A stretch of DNA of 64,000 nt from Cristatella mucedo (lineage: Eukaryota > Bryozoa > Phylactolaemata > Cristatellidae): contig WPIO01000146.1 in assembly GCA_009760855.2 (NCBI GenBank), positions 870,001 through 934,000 on the forward strand, given 5' to 3'. Position 1 is the first letter of the stretch, and every line of letters starts with the position of its first letter. The notes under the pieces were generated by a model. That model was not told where the DNA came from and did no database searches. It saw nothing but the letters and a program-made list of their open reading frames with translations. The translations under genes and the position numbers were made by a program. Positions 33,871 through 46,548 of this stretch are shown here, piece after piece.

Positions 33871-34074
33871 GTTTCACCATCAATTTCCAAATTCTTAGCA
33901 GTCTAATCATTGTCTTTTGAACATCTCATTTTGAGTGTTTCTGGTCATTATTTGTCAATTGGGGAAGTAATATATTGCTTGAACTTACCAAATCTTCTTT
34001 TATCACATATTTATCTAGTCTAATTTCACTGAATGTGGCGATATTTCCTCATAAAAAATCCCAACTGATTAAAC

Positions 34075-34235
34075 CGGCTCTTTTTATAGCGACAGAAGAG
34101 CCTTGACGTCTATCACCACCGCTTGCAGTGGCGATAAAAAAGTGCCGACCGCAGGAATGGAACCCACGACCTCCGGACTAGAGGTCGTGAAAGCAACCAC
34201 CTTACCTAATGTGCCATCATGGCTCATCAGAGAGT
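34075..34235 (-). mobile_element. SINE-B copy
   Basis: The reverse complement has GATGGCACATTAGGTAAGG (A box), CACGACCTC...GAGGTCGTG, GGTTCCATTCC (B box, one change), CGCCACTGCAAGCGGTGG and AAGGCTCTTCTGTCGCTATA. The tail is short. Confidence 0.88.
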
Positions 34236-34289
34236 GATTTCAACATTAATTTGGATTATTCAATTTTCAAGACTGCATTTATGACAGAT

Positions 34290-35045
34290 CGTCCAAACTT
34301 GTACCACTGGCTGCTTACTCTGCTTCTACATGCAAACCGAATTAGGTGCTTGCAATTGGTGCAAATTGCTGCAGCTGGGCTTGTCTGCCACGAGGGTCAC
34401 ACTTGCCAAGTCATGCTACTTCTCGCCTAACTGCATTGGCTCCTAATCAGGCAGCACATCGAAGTCAGGATTATATAACTTCCGATAGTTTTGTCAGACC
34501 TGGCCTACAGGTGCATTAGATGGTTCTGTCCATTGTTATAAGTACTCGCCCCGACCAAGGTCTGGCTGAGGTCGTGGGCTCGAGCTCCAAAGCATATGTG
34601 AGGTGCCTGAAAAGAGACTATGTTCTCTTGGATCGCTTACAAATGACTTATTTTTTTTATTATATTTTATGATCGGAATATCTCAGCCAGAAACCAAATT
34701 TTTGGTGTGTCAGTCTGACGATAAGCCAGTCCTTGATGCTGTACCACCTCCACTGGCTCAGTTGGCTGGCGTTCGGTGCCGTTCGCGACAGAACTAAGCT
34801 AGATCTATCAAAAATCCTTCTTCACCAGTCTATGAATAGTACCGAATTGTTTTCTGACTCAAATTCCACAGCTATACCTTCGTGGTATGCACCTAAACTA
34901 CTGCATAAGCGGGCCCTTTAGTTTGTAGGGTCCCAAAGCCTGGAACTCATTCCGACCTCTCGGCTGACATAACAACATACTCGACATTACTACATCTACA
35001 AAGCCTAAAAAAACAATTTTTTATTACAACACTTACTGGGTCAGA
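34290..35045 (+). mobile_element. LINE-A C-terminal fragment split by SINE-A
   Basis: 34315-34480 covers the CAIR.LQLVQIAAAGLVC block. 34800-35045 covers KILLHQSMN, FSDSNSTAIPS, then SQSLELIPTSR-like and ITTLTGS-like sequence before the UTR. A SINE-A sits between (34538-34652). Heavily mutated, no tail. Confidence 0.65.
34538..34652 (+). mobile_element. SINE-A copy, 5'-truncated
   Basis: TACTCGCCCCGACCAAGGTC, GGTCGTGGGCTCGAGC, GTGCCTGAAAAGAGACTATG, TTCTCTTGGATCGCTTACAA. The A box is missing. Confidence 0.82.
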
Positions 35046-35689
35046 ACAGCGGCCGAAAGATCAAGCAAAAAAAGCAGAGAGAATCAAAGTCTGCATTATT
35101 AAGTAGGTCGTAATACACCCAATGCAAACTCTGTGGAGTGATCAGCTCTTAAACCAAACTAGAACTTACTAGCCAGGCTTAAAGTTTCAATGTATGAGTT
35201 CAGCTTATTTGTCATTACTTGCTCCATAAGGTTTAATAGAAACGGTAAAAGGAAAACTCCAGGAAGTTAGTCGAGTTCTCTTAGTCTAGTGTTGCTTTAT
35301 CGAGTAGGAGCCTGACTAAAGTATTTTGTTAAAGGTCTTGGAGGTTAGTTTCAGGTTATTGATTTGAGTTTGATTAGACTAAGGCATCTAAATTGCAGGA
35401 CAGTGAGAATAGAATCCAGTGGACAATTTGTCTTCTTCGATTGGCTTTGAACTTCAGTGTGAGGTCACTAGTGACATTTTTTAATGTAGATATTTAGGTA
35501 TTTCGTGGAACTGAGGGACGTGATTCCAGGGGAATGCTCCACCTATAGATTTAGACTCTGATCTTGTCCATCTTATAGACAAAGAAGCTTGAGAAGCTAT
35601 CAGCCATTCCTCCCTGCACTAGAGAGAGGCCGCAGGCGACTTCTAGCCTGGTGTGGACCTTTACTTGATTTCTCCGTAACACCTTCGGG
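35046..35689. other. No recognisable feature
   Basis: No clear coding stretch. The last ~130 bp may be 5' UTR of the LINE-B that follows. Confidence 0.35.
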
Positions 35690-38600
35690 TATTCCGCTGC
35701 TATCTTCGCTGTGACTATTTATGAGCTGTCCTCGGATACGCTACACAAAACAGGACCTGCTTAGCATAAGGTTCGATGTCACCATTAGACGATACCTACC
35801 AGTCGGCCTTCTCCAGCCGGTCAGTGAGAACCTTCCTGCATCCTTCATTCACCCTATCAACAGCTCGGCTATCACACCCATGACCCGTAAGTTTAAAGCG
35901 CTGAATAGTACTTGTTGTGGTTGTAGCCCACAGGCCATTGCCCAGCGCGTTGTGAAGCTTCGTCTGATGGCTGTTACCAAGGCCCAATTCAAATTCGAAG
36001 GGCCCCCTGCCGGGCTGGACGCAAACGGTAGAGAATACAAGCCACTTCATCGCCGTCGCCCAGTTGTTGGACAGCCTCTTAAATTCCGCCTACTAAATGT
36101 CCGCTCGCAAAAAACCAAGAGGTTACTAATCCACGATCAGGTGGTCCATGAGAACCTTGATACATTTACCGAAACTTGGATGACGCCTTGTTCCGGTAGC
36201 TGTATTTCTGAGACCCCCCGGTTCCCATTCTATCAGTCCGAGCGTCCTGACAAGGTTGGTGGTGGGGTTCCAATTGTTGTTCGCGAGTCGTTTGGCTATA
36301 AAATTGTAACCGAGTTCAAGGGGCCAGCGGCTAACTCCCACTATGGCTCGCTACTATCTATACCCGTTCTGGGTCGTTACGCCGGGCCCTCCGGTAACAG
36401 TGGTTCACGCGTGATCGATCGGGTACACAACACTTTATATAATACACACGCATGCGCTATACAAAGGAGGGCACTAAACAAGCCTACAGAGGAAGGTCCT
36501 ATACAAGGTAAACTAAAGGGGCGCGGGATGACGCCGCAAGCGTGGACAAACGTGTTAGTGCTCAGTCGGCTTCCACAGTCGCATCGTCGCAGGACTCTGT
36601 TTTACCAGTACACGCGTACGCCGTCCAAGACCCGGCTAGCTGAGTACTCTGTGGTAGACGGAGCGGACGTCCAACACCGTTGAGAGCTACAGCCGAAAGA
36701 GAGCGAGCACGTTGTACCCAGTTTCCGCCCTCGGAACTCTGGGAGCTGACCCCAGGCTTTACCCTTCCGGGGCAAGGCGACGCCCAGCCCGACATTTCGA
36801 ATATCAGTGGGTCCGCCTACTCTAGGGTACAAAATGTGCAGTTTCTCGCATGGGCCATCGTTTGAATTGGTTGCAATCAGGTCTTCATAAAAGACAATGC
36901 CTCTCACTGATGTGATATACCGGCCTCCTTCTGGCTGTCTAAACTTGTTTATAGAGGAGTTTTCAGAGTTCATAGCTAAAATATTTGTGTGTAACATGCC
37001 GCTACTGATTGTAGGAGACTTCAATATTCATGTTGACAATCTTAGCAACAGCCAGGTACGCTCGTTTCTTGACTGTCTGGAAAATTTTGGTTTGGCCCTA
37101 TACGTTAATCATAACACCCTCGTCGGTGGTCAAATTCTAGATCTCGTGATCACTAACGATTTCTTCCCCACGGACCTTGTGGTGTGCCCACTGACCCTCT
37201 CAGATCATTGTTCAGTCTCGTTAACCATTCCTGCTCCCTCGCACATACAGGGCAATGTCGAATTTGTCAAACGACGTAACTTACACAGCATTGACATGGA
37301 CAAGTTTTTGAAATCTGTTTGTGATGCAGGTCTTATTGATCTGCATTCAGACCCGACCGGCAGCCTCGATACCTTCACTTATGCTATGAACAAAACACTC
37401 AGGAGTGCTCTTGACAAGCATATTCCTGTTCGCTCTATCCGTGTTCAAAGTCGTCGGGATTCCATTCAATTTACAAAAGAACTCCTAAAGATGCGCCGGG
37501 TTAAGTACAGGCTAGAACGTCGTTTCAAGAAATTTGGGTCTGATGCAGATCTAGTCAATTACAAAGACATCCTTCGAGTTTACACCCGAAAGCTTAAAAG
37601 AACCAGGGCTTTTTTTCATTAGATAGCTTAATTCCTGCCAGTCGGACAATCAACAGGCTTATAAGACAGTAAACCATTTACTCGCCAATGCTGATAGATC
37701 TCACTTCCCAGATAATAAGGACTCAGCCGAAAAGTTCTCAGCCTTCTTTACTAAAAAAGTGCGCACATTCGTGCCTCTATTAGACCCCTTCAGACCAAAG
37801 CAATCGCGGTTCCACAACCTGTGACTTTCCTTACAAGGTTCTCCAAGGTTTCTGCATGCAATGTGGCTACTCTAATAAGGTCAAGCAAAAAGGGCTCATC
37901 TCCTGAAGACACTATACCTTCACCTCTGTGGTCTTCACTTGCAGACCAACTTATCCCTGCCATAACCAAGATTTTTAATGCTTCTTTGAGAAAAGGGGTC
38001 GTCCTCAAGTCCTTCAAACCGGCAACCGTTAGACCCATTCTTAAAAAGCCTGGACAGAGGTCCTAGCCAGCTATAGCCCACTTTCCCCTCTTCCTTTCTT
38101 ATCAAAGATTCTTAAAAAAATTGTTGATGAGCAGCTGGTTTAACATTTTAAAAATAATGGAATGTCAGAAACATTTCAATCAGGGTTCAAGAGGCAGCAC
38201 TCGACTGAAACTGCTCTTCTGTGTATTAACAATGACATTCTACGTGGCAACGACGACGGGAATGTCACTGCCCTAGCTCTGCTAGATCTGTCTGCTGCCT
38301 TCGACACTATTGATCACGAAGTTCTGCTTGAACGATTAAGAGCAGCGATCGGTCTGGCAGACGAAGCACTGGCGTGGTTTAAGTCATACTTGTCTGATCG
38401 GGTTAATCCGTGCCGTGTGGGGTAAGGTCCCACACACGAGAAGTGTCACCTGTGAAGTCCCTCAAGGGTCTGTACTCGATCCTTTGCTGTTCTCCATTTG
38501 TACACAACTTCTGGGAAAAGTGATTAAGGTCCATGGAATAGGACATCACTTCTATGCTGACGATACTCAGCTACATTTGTTATTCAAATCGTCGGAATCT

Positions 38601-39602
38601 GCTGCTTCAACTGTTAAACTGAATGCTTGCCTTGCCGATATTCGATCCTGGATGTCGGAAAAATTCCTGAAATAAATGATGATAAAACCAAACTGCTTCT
38701 CAAATGGCACCCTAAGCTTGTGGCTGGATTAAAATCTTTGCCCTTCTAATTGGTGATGCTATTGTGCCACCATCACCACGTGCTCGAAATTCAGGTGTCG
38801 TTTTCGACAGCTGGCTCAATTTCAAAAGCTTCATTCAGAAGTCTGCTTCTACAGCTAGCCATCACATCCCATCGCTATCCAAGATTAGGAGCTGTCTCCC
38901 ACATTGGCTTGTAAAAAATTTAACTAGCTCTTTAGCTCTGTTTCGCCTTGACTATTGTAATTCCCTTTTGGCTGGGTAGCCAAAGTAAGCTATTAGGCCA
39001 CTGCGACGGACTATGAAGATGGCTGCTAGGCTGGTCTTCAAGTCCCAGTGGTTTAAGCACGTGTCTCCTTCGCTGAAAGAGCTAGGATGGTTGCCGGTTG
39101 AGCAAGGGATACAGAGCAAAGTTCTTAAGCTGACCCACAAGACCCACCACGGGTTTGCTCCTTCGTACCTAGGTGAACTGCTGCATCAGTTTCACCCTGT
39201 ACGTGCCTTCAGGTTCTGTGTGGACAATAAAGTAGCTGTCACATTCCTCCGCTTAAAGACCGTTGGCAATAGAAGCGTTAGCTCTGCAGGTTCTAGACTG
39301 TGGAACTTGCTTCCACAATTATTATGCAACGACAACTACTCTCCTACTGCCGGCTATGGCACATCCTTTTCAGCGGTCCTGGGCTGCTACTTCCACGCTG
39401 CTCTCAGTACCTCAACTGCTCTCCTGACTCTGCTATGCTTCCCACTTTCTCTGTGTTGCGTGAGACGAAGTCTGTTGGCTATCGAATGCGTACCGAAAGC
39501 CCCTTAGGCTGTGAGTGCGAAATACAAAACTCTCCTGTGTAACACCCAAATGGTCTTTATGACTTTGTGAAGTGACAGACGGAGATAAATTACATCACAT
39601 GG
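35690..39602 (+). mobile_element. LINE-B, nearly full length, with APE endonuclease and reverse transcriptase (inactive)
   Basis: ORF2-type polyprotein of the CR1/L2 superfamily, in order. N-terminal IRYTKQDLLSIR (about 35740). Endonuclease start LLNVRS and TETWM (36090-36180). After an insertion, VIYRPPSG, the catalytic GDFNIH (about 37015) and SDHCSV (about 37200). Pre-RT linker to 37622. RT with KKGSSPEDTIP, LKSFKPATVRPILKKPG, FQSGFKRQHSTETALL, ALLDLSAAFDTIDHEV, EVPQGSVLDPLLF and HFYADDTQLHLLF (about 38550). C-terminal GWLPVEQGI...PSYLGELLHQF. The 3' tail GACGGAGATAAATTACATC ends near 39602. The frame is broken at about 37620, 38066, 38425 and 38675 and by the GC-rich insertion, so it cannot make its protein. 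No ORF1 is recognised upstream. Confidence 0.9.
36327..36851. mobile_element. GC-rich 525-bp insertion in the LINE-B endonuclease region
   Basis: GGGCCA at 36321-36326 and again at 36852-36857 brackets sequence that has no counterpart in the LINE protein. Skipping it places TEFKG directly before PSFELVAI in one frame, as expected for the endonuclease. The insert is visibly richer in GC and CpG than its surroundings. It has no obvious terminal inverted repeats, does not start TG or end CA, and codes for nothing I recognise. Insertion of a small non-autonomous element is my inference. Confidence 0.65.
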
Positions 39603-39754
39603 ATCTTATTTAAAGAGCGAACCTTAGAGTTGCATAGTAGATTGGTAGTCATCTATATCGGCACTTTTTTATTGTTTCTCTACGATCCAACAGTGTTTTT
39701 ATAGGAGCTAGACCTGTCCTACGCTTGGATCAATTGTTACGAGCTACAGTAGCT

Positions 39755-39995
39755 ATCGTATGCCAGGCGATGGACATTAATTCCTGGTCCTGTGAATGCT
39801 TTTGCAGGCTTGGCAGTAAGACCAAAGTAGTTTAAAGTCAGTGTTAAACCATAGATCGTCTGAGTAAGGGAGCAAAGTGTGCCTTGCCAGGGGTTCAAAC
39901 TTGTTGAGCACGTCAGCTAGTGTCGGATTGTAGCAGTAGACCAATAATGACAGGTCGTAGAGGGGATCAAACATCAAAGGCATAGCAGATATTCA
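39755..39995 (-). mobile_element. LINE relic: endonuclease-RT linker
   Basis: The minus frame reads YNPTLADVLNKFEPLARHTL, SDDLWFNTDFKLLWS, then CQACKSIHR. This is the pattern of the linker in CR1/L2 proteins (…LDKHAPLK…PWYN…A.R..R..E). No tail or RT follows, so it is an orphan internal piece. Confidence 0.6.
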
Positions 39996-40059
39996 GCATA
40001 GATGTCAAAGTTTGTGAGGCTTCACGATTCACGGGGATACGACGTCTAAAATTATGACT

Positions 40060-41070
<1,011 letters not shown>

Positions 41071-41379
41071 AAAGAGCCCGAGTAAAAAGAGCGAAAGAAG
41101 ATGAAATACCATTCCCTTCGAGGTTTTCCTTGGCAGGCGAACCTAATCAGTCAGTAACTTACATCTGTAAAGCTTGCCTGAACAATAAGATAGTTTAACT
41201 GTCTTTTAAATCGGAAGTCATTCGACCATCATTATTAGCCACGACTTAATTCCGAGGTCCCACACTGGTATTGCTCTATCGTTATTCTTAATTTTACGTG
41301 AAATTCTGATGCGATTGCTACTAAGCAACTTGCGGAACCTATTAAAAGTTTAAAGCTATCAGAAGAATATCAGTAGTTA

Positions 41380-41900
41380 TTCGAGCTACACAACTCTCCG
41401 TGAAAGTGCTCTCTACTGCATGACCGACGACATCCTGAGTAGCCAAAACGATTTTCTTGCTAGTGCCGTCGTCCAATTCGATTTTTCTGCTGAGCTAGAC
41501 AAAATTACCTAGGATAACGTGCCTACAACATTGAGAGCAAATATTGATCTGTCAGGCGATGCTGGCCTGATTTAATTCATATTTGTCTGATAGTGTTTAT
41601 TAGGTGCAGTGGTGGTTCACGGCTCATTCGGCATGCTAGACACTCTTGACTTCAGCTGCCAGTCGTTATACAGGCAGTTTCGATACTTCATGCATAGAGA
41701 GCCTCTCTTGATGATTTGTGTGGATACAGAAGCAGCTGCGACTTTTGCACGGACGATATGGAGCTAAACTGGTCAATGAAACCATGGGAATCAGCTGCAG
41801 CAGCGTCCTATTGAGTGACTGCTTGCAATTCAGAACTTGAACAACAATGAAGATCTTTGTAAATGCGAAGCAGATCAGCTTTATATCTAGATAGAAATTA
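41380..41900 (+). mobile_element. Degraded L2-like RT fragment
   Basis: Plus-strand pieces LRESALYCMTDDILSSQND, ASAVVQFDFSAELDKI, then TLRANIDLSGDAGLI correspond in order to TETALLCINNDIL, ALLDLSAAFDTI and LRAAIGLADEALAW of the LINE-B RT. Many stops. No motif remains at the active site. Confidence 0.6.
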
Positions 41901-43431
41901 ACCCTATTGAAATATTAGCTGGATGAACTACAAATCTCCTTACTTGCTAATGGCGAACATTGACTCTCACTAGTGCTCACTCATTAGCTCTAGCTCGTTA
42001 GTGTTTCCCCGTTAGCTGAAGCTATTCATCGGTCGTTATTATTAGCGGACGCTATTCAAACATGCTGGCTAATAATCTCCCGACCTGATTAAATGGTTGA
42101 AACAAATACCCTATGCTCAACAGGCCTTGTTACTTTAACTAAATCCTAGAAGCACTAAGCTTCCACAGAGAGATATCCCAGGAGTAGGTAAATGTGTGCA
42201 CCATTTCGGTTTTCTGACTCATACCCGACGACCTCAGATGTAGCAGACAAAGTCATGATAAGTTTGCTACCGGTAGCCGCCGCATGGTTTGATGAATGAG
42301 CGGCATAGTTGCAGCCTTACTCACGAAATAAAAAATGACTGAGTTTCCCGAGACAGAAATTGAATGCCTGACTTTCAAATTCCACCAATATTTTGTTGGC
42401 GAATCTCAGTCTACTTGTGGGCATAGGCGCCTACGTAGAAGGACAAATTTGATACAGTACTCGTGTCATTTTCTTCCGTAACTTTAAACCCTCTAGCAAT
42501 GAAATTAAAAAGCGATAGCTGAAACTCGACGCCGTAGCTTTAACGTCCTAAGGTCAAGTTTCGAATGAAGGGTCAGACGAGGCTCAGTAGCGAAAGCACT
42601 GGTCAGCTGACCGAATGATCGTTGCTTGCCAAAGGTACCGTTTTTTTTAGCACTCAGTAAAATGGCGGACGGTTCCTCTTATTCAGCGTTGTAACAAACT
42701 GTTACTCAAAGACGCCAGCATGTGGTTGATGAACAATCATGAAGAGTAGGCAGATTTCGTATGTTTAGACGTAAAATTTAAATTTAGAGCGCAAAAACAC
42801 GCGCAAATAATTATTTACTCGGAAAAAGCAACGGCAAAGTAAAATGGACGGGTTGGCAACTTCCGTTAAAGGTATGTAGGTCACGAGATGAAGGTGGTAG
42901 TGAGCTGCAGGCCTTGGCACAATAGGAGGCGTAGAAGATTCAGTCTCCGATGTATTTTAGGTTCATTAGTGCCATACGCAAATGACTGCAGCTTGTGCAA
43001 ATTTGACGTTAAGCCAAATTAGCAAGTATTTGAACGGGATCTCTCCTATGTCTCACATGGCTGGACCAAGTACTAATACCTACCCTTCAGTAGCTGGAGC
43101 TACTGACAATTAAATTATCGAGCTAGGCCTCACCCAGCCTGGAGCTGGGCTCCTGGAGATTGCCAAGGCCATAGACCGGCGGTCTGGCAGGAACCTTTTC
43201 GGCAGAATATCTCGAAAAGTGTGGACGTGCATCACGGCACTAGAAGCAGTTACATAGAACAGCATACCATTAACGGTATATGCTGGTACTCTTGGAGCAC
43301 AGTTGATGTGGTGTAACGACAGCTGAAGCCGATTAGCCAAAACCGTGTTTATGCACACCTGCCGAGTTATCTCCTACCCTTATTAATTTTGCTTGGCCAA
43401 CGATACTCCACGTAGTATTGTCTAGTTAATA
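41901..43431. other. No recognised feature
   Basis: I see no family. Around 43130-43370 one plus-strand frame is mostly open (GAGLLEIAKAIDRRSGRNLF, then YAGTLGAQLMWCND after a stop) opposite an 82-codon minus frame. I cannot tell which, if either, was coding. Confidence 0.35.
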
Positions 43432-43500
43432 ATAATAATAATGACCTTGATAAAGCGGATAAGAATAATAATAATGCCCTTGGTAAAGCGAGCTTCTGTC
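43432..43500 (-). mobile_element. Two adjacent LINE-A tail stubs
   Basis: AATAATAATAATGACCTTGATAAAGCG is followed immediately by AATAATAATAATGCCCTTGGTAAAGCG, i.e. the last ~25 bp of LINE-A (or SINE-A) twice in tandem. Confidence 0.6.
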
Positions 43501-43699
43501 AAAATGCATTAAAGTCCGTGTGAAGTCGACCGCCGTATCGCCATAATCGATGGGCAAGTAGTGTGCTCTTTTTCAATGTGGCATTGCTGTAAGCACAGCC
43601 TATGCAACTTTGAACGTTGCATCGCTACCGTCGGCGTGTGGAGAACTTCAGCTCTATGCTCAATGCATACGTTGTGCCGCTAAAATTGTTTTAAGCTGT

Positions 43700-43832
43700 T
43701 CCTTTAAATAGAGCCTTGCGAGAGCTTGGTCTCTATTCAGGCACATTAGGTGTGCTGCGGGGCTCGAGCCCTCGACCTTGTCCAGACTTTGGTCCGGGCA
43801 AGCACCTTAACCGCTCGGCCGAACCAGGACTA
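43700..43832 (-). mobile_element. SINE-A copy
   Basis: The reverse complement has CCTGGTTCGGCCGAGCGGTT (A box), AAGGTGCTTGCCCGGACCAA, GGTCGAGGGCTCGAGCCCC (B-box region), GTGCCTGAATAGAGACCAAG and CTCTCGCAAGGCTCTATTT. Compensating changes in the stem suggest an old copy. Confidence 0.87.
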
Positions 43833-44014
43833 CTAGAACTAGTAGGGATCGCGCGGAACTAGCAATTGAAACTTAAGAAGTATTAAGGATGTCCCTCTGG
43901 TTACCTGTAACATGCTGGGCGGTTTCAGAGGGACTGCTGCTGTAAACAAAGCAGGCTCTGAGAAATGACGTCACTGACTGCCGTACCGTTGCCAAAATGG
44001 AACCCGATGGGCAG

Positions 44015-44064
<50 letters not shown>

Positions 44065-45767
44065 TGTATGATAGGTTGCGTCAAATATTAAACGTAAATC
44101 TGCCGGCGTGGCCTCGCTACAGTGCTCGCTGCAAATAGCCTCGCAAAGCCGCCTATTCAGCCTTATAGTCTTACAGCTCAGGTCAAGCGCTCGGTGTAGC
44201 CACAGCACTCTAGGTCTCTATCTGGGGTGGCCACGCAGCCAGCTACCAAACGCTCGGTCGCAGGATCATTTCGGCCTGTCGTTTGCCGTAGGTAGCAACT
44301 GTCGGTAGCTGCAGTGTGTCACCACCTCTCTGGTGTGCTGAGAGCTGCAGCTCACTGTCTCATGCAGAAGCGTGGGTTAGACCTAAGTGAACTCGTTGGC
44401 AACCACGGCATCAACAGAGGAAAAATAAAGGTGATCCCGGGAACCGACCGCTTGCCTTGCTGAGGAAGCAGGAGATTCCGTTAGGCCTTTTTGGTCATTT
44501 GTATCATTTTCAACAGCTGTAAGCGATTATGGGTGCATGCCAAGAATGCCGACTGTCGACAATCGCATAACTCTAGAGGTCGTGTCACCAGCTCATGAAC
44601 TAGTTTGGTTGTCGGACATTTGTATCTAGTAAGGACTATTTCTAAGTAGTATTCTGTGACTTAAAATTGTCGATAATATGCTGCACAGTAAACGCCGTTA
44701 TTCCTAGACAATTCTACTTAAAACGGAGCGTCCAAATTATGTAATATATGCGTGGAAGATGTCTCAGAAGTGATGCAGTGAAACTCACGTTAGGTATTGA
44801 GGATGTGCGACGATTCTACGTTAGCCTAAAACATAATTTACTCGGTCTTATCGAATTTAATTTCAGAAATTCGTTGGCCAAAGAACTACGAATGTCGTCA
44901 ACGCCCACTGCAAGTGAATTATGTGCGTCGGACAGATTAATCGGATATAAACGGAATGCTTGTTGAGCTGGGTGCCACTTTTGTTCAAATGAAAGCCAAC
45001 ATTGTGCAGCACGAATATAAAGACTGGGAGAGAGAGAGAGAGAGAGAGGGAGAGAGTAGGAGATTTTAGAAAGCAAAACATTGAGCTCTTAGGAAACCCA
45101 GGTCAAGCTCATATGACTTCCTAGATGACCAACGGACGTTTACATCTGCACTTGGACATTTCTAACTCTGCAGGTCATTATTCATATTTGCAATGTACCT
45201 GCCATACCTTTACAAGCGGGATATAGTGGCTTGTCACCTGTGGTCGGAATTAGGATGCAAGGGCAGCTTTTCTAATGGTGCTTGTACAAATAAACCGATA
45301 CTGATAACACTCTGAGCTTTGAAAACCGTGGCCAGTGACTTGATAATGCAGCACAAATAGATGTCGTCATGTTGGCAGTTTCGGAACACGAAGGTGACGA
45401 AGAGCGTTCATACTTAAAAATATCAAGTCAATTTCCATATCATAAAGAAATATATTCAACCGTGAAGGAGTGAAGGAAGGTCAGCAACTTCCGTAGCCAT
45501 CTCAGGCGTACAAAAACAACTGTGATGCGAACTAAAACCTTGAGCTCATTCAATTTAAAAAACCGCTGACTGATTGACGAATGGCTGCCATTTTGCTGCC
45601 CAATCAATTATTAGTATCTCGGCTGCAAGATAGTCGATATTGGGAGGAAGCGGATGCAATTCTAAATGTTCTTAAAAAATTCATCAGTTGCCCATGCTAA
45701 AATGAATATTTAAAAGATACACACTGTTGATATGCCAAGCATTCGGCAATGAGCTTGAATTGAGCTG
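43833..45767. other. No gene recognised; two purine/pyrimidine microsatellites
   Basis: (CT)n at 44022-44062 and (GA)n at 45027-45056. The remaining sequence has only short frames and no repeat family I can support. Confidence 0.45.
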
Positions 45768-46548
45768 CCTCAATTTCAAAAGCTTCATTCAGAAGTCTGC
45801 TTCTACAGCTAGCCATCACATCAGATCCCTATCCAGGGTTAGGAGCTGTCTTCCACAGTGGCTTGTACACATTTTTAACAAGTTCCTTAGTTCTGTCTCG
45901 GTTTGATTATTGTAATTCCCTTTTGGCTGGGCTGTCAAAGCAAGCTATTAGGCCACTGTTGCAGACTATGAATATGACTTCAAGGCTAGTCTTCAAGTCC
46001 CAGCGGTTTGAGCACGTGTCTCCTTTGCTAAAAGAGCTAGGATGGATGCCTGTTGAGCAAAGAATACAGAGCAAAGTTCTTACGCTGACCCACAAGGCCC
46101 GCCACGGCTTGGCTCCTTCCTACCTAGCTGAACGGCTGCATCAGTTTCAGCCCGTTCGCGCCCTCGTGTCCTGTGTGGACAATAAATTAGCTGTCCCATT
46201 CCTTCGCTTAAAGACCACTGGCGACAGAAGCTTTAGCTCTGAAGGTCCTAGACTGTGGAACTCGCTTCCACAATTCTTACGCAACGACAACAACTCTCCT
46301 ACTGCCGACTGTGGCTCATCCTTTTCAGTGGTCCTGTGCTGCTACTTCTATGCTACTCACTACCTCAACTGCTCTCCTGACTCTGCTATGCTTCCCACTT
46401 TCTCTTTGTTGTGTGAGACGAAGTCTGCTGGCTACCGAATGCGTACCGAAAGCCGCTTAGACTGTGAGTGAGCTATACAAAGCTCACCTGTGTAACAACC
46501 ACGCGGTATTTATGACTTTGTGGAGTTACAGACGGAGATACATTACAT
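45768..46548 (+). mobile_element. LINE-B 3' part, well preserved
   Basis: Starts abruptly in the RT-C-terminal region (LNFKSFIQKSAST...) and has an intact 202-codon frame (45863-46471): YCNSLLAGLSKQAIRPL, GWMPVEQRIQSKVLTLTHKA, HGLAPSYLAERLHQFQPVRA, SSEGPRLWNSLPQFLRND, SPDSAMLPTFSLLCETKSAG. The tail GACGGAGATACATTACATT follows. A solo LTR lies within the (ATTAC)n end, whose remainder continues at 47305-47330. It is probably the youngest LINE-B here. Confidence 0.93.

Noticed and set aside
35721-36683. A single 320-codon gene
   Set aside because: Its first ~200 codons are LINE-B ORF2. The remainder reads through the GC-rich insertion, so the frame is a fortuitous fusion.
44108-44308. 66-codon frame near the (CT)n repeat
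   Set aside because: No domain, no splice context, and a similar-length frame runs on the opposite strand.
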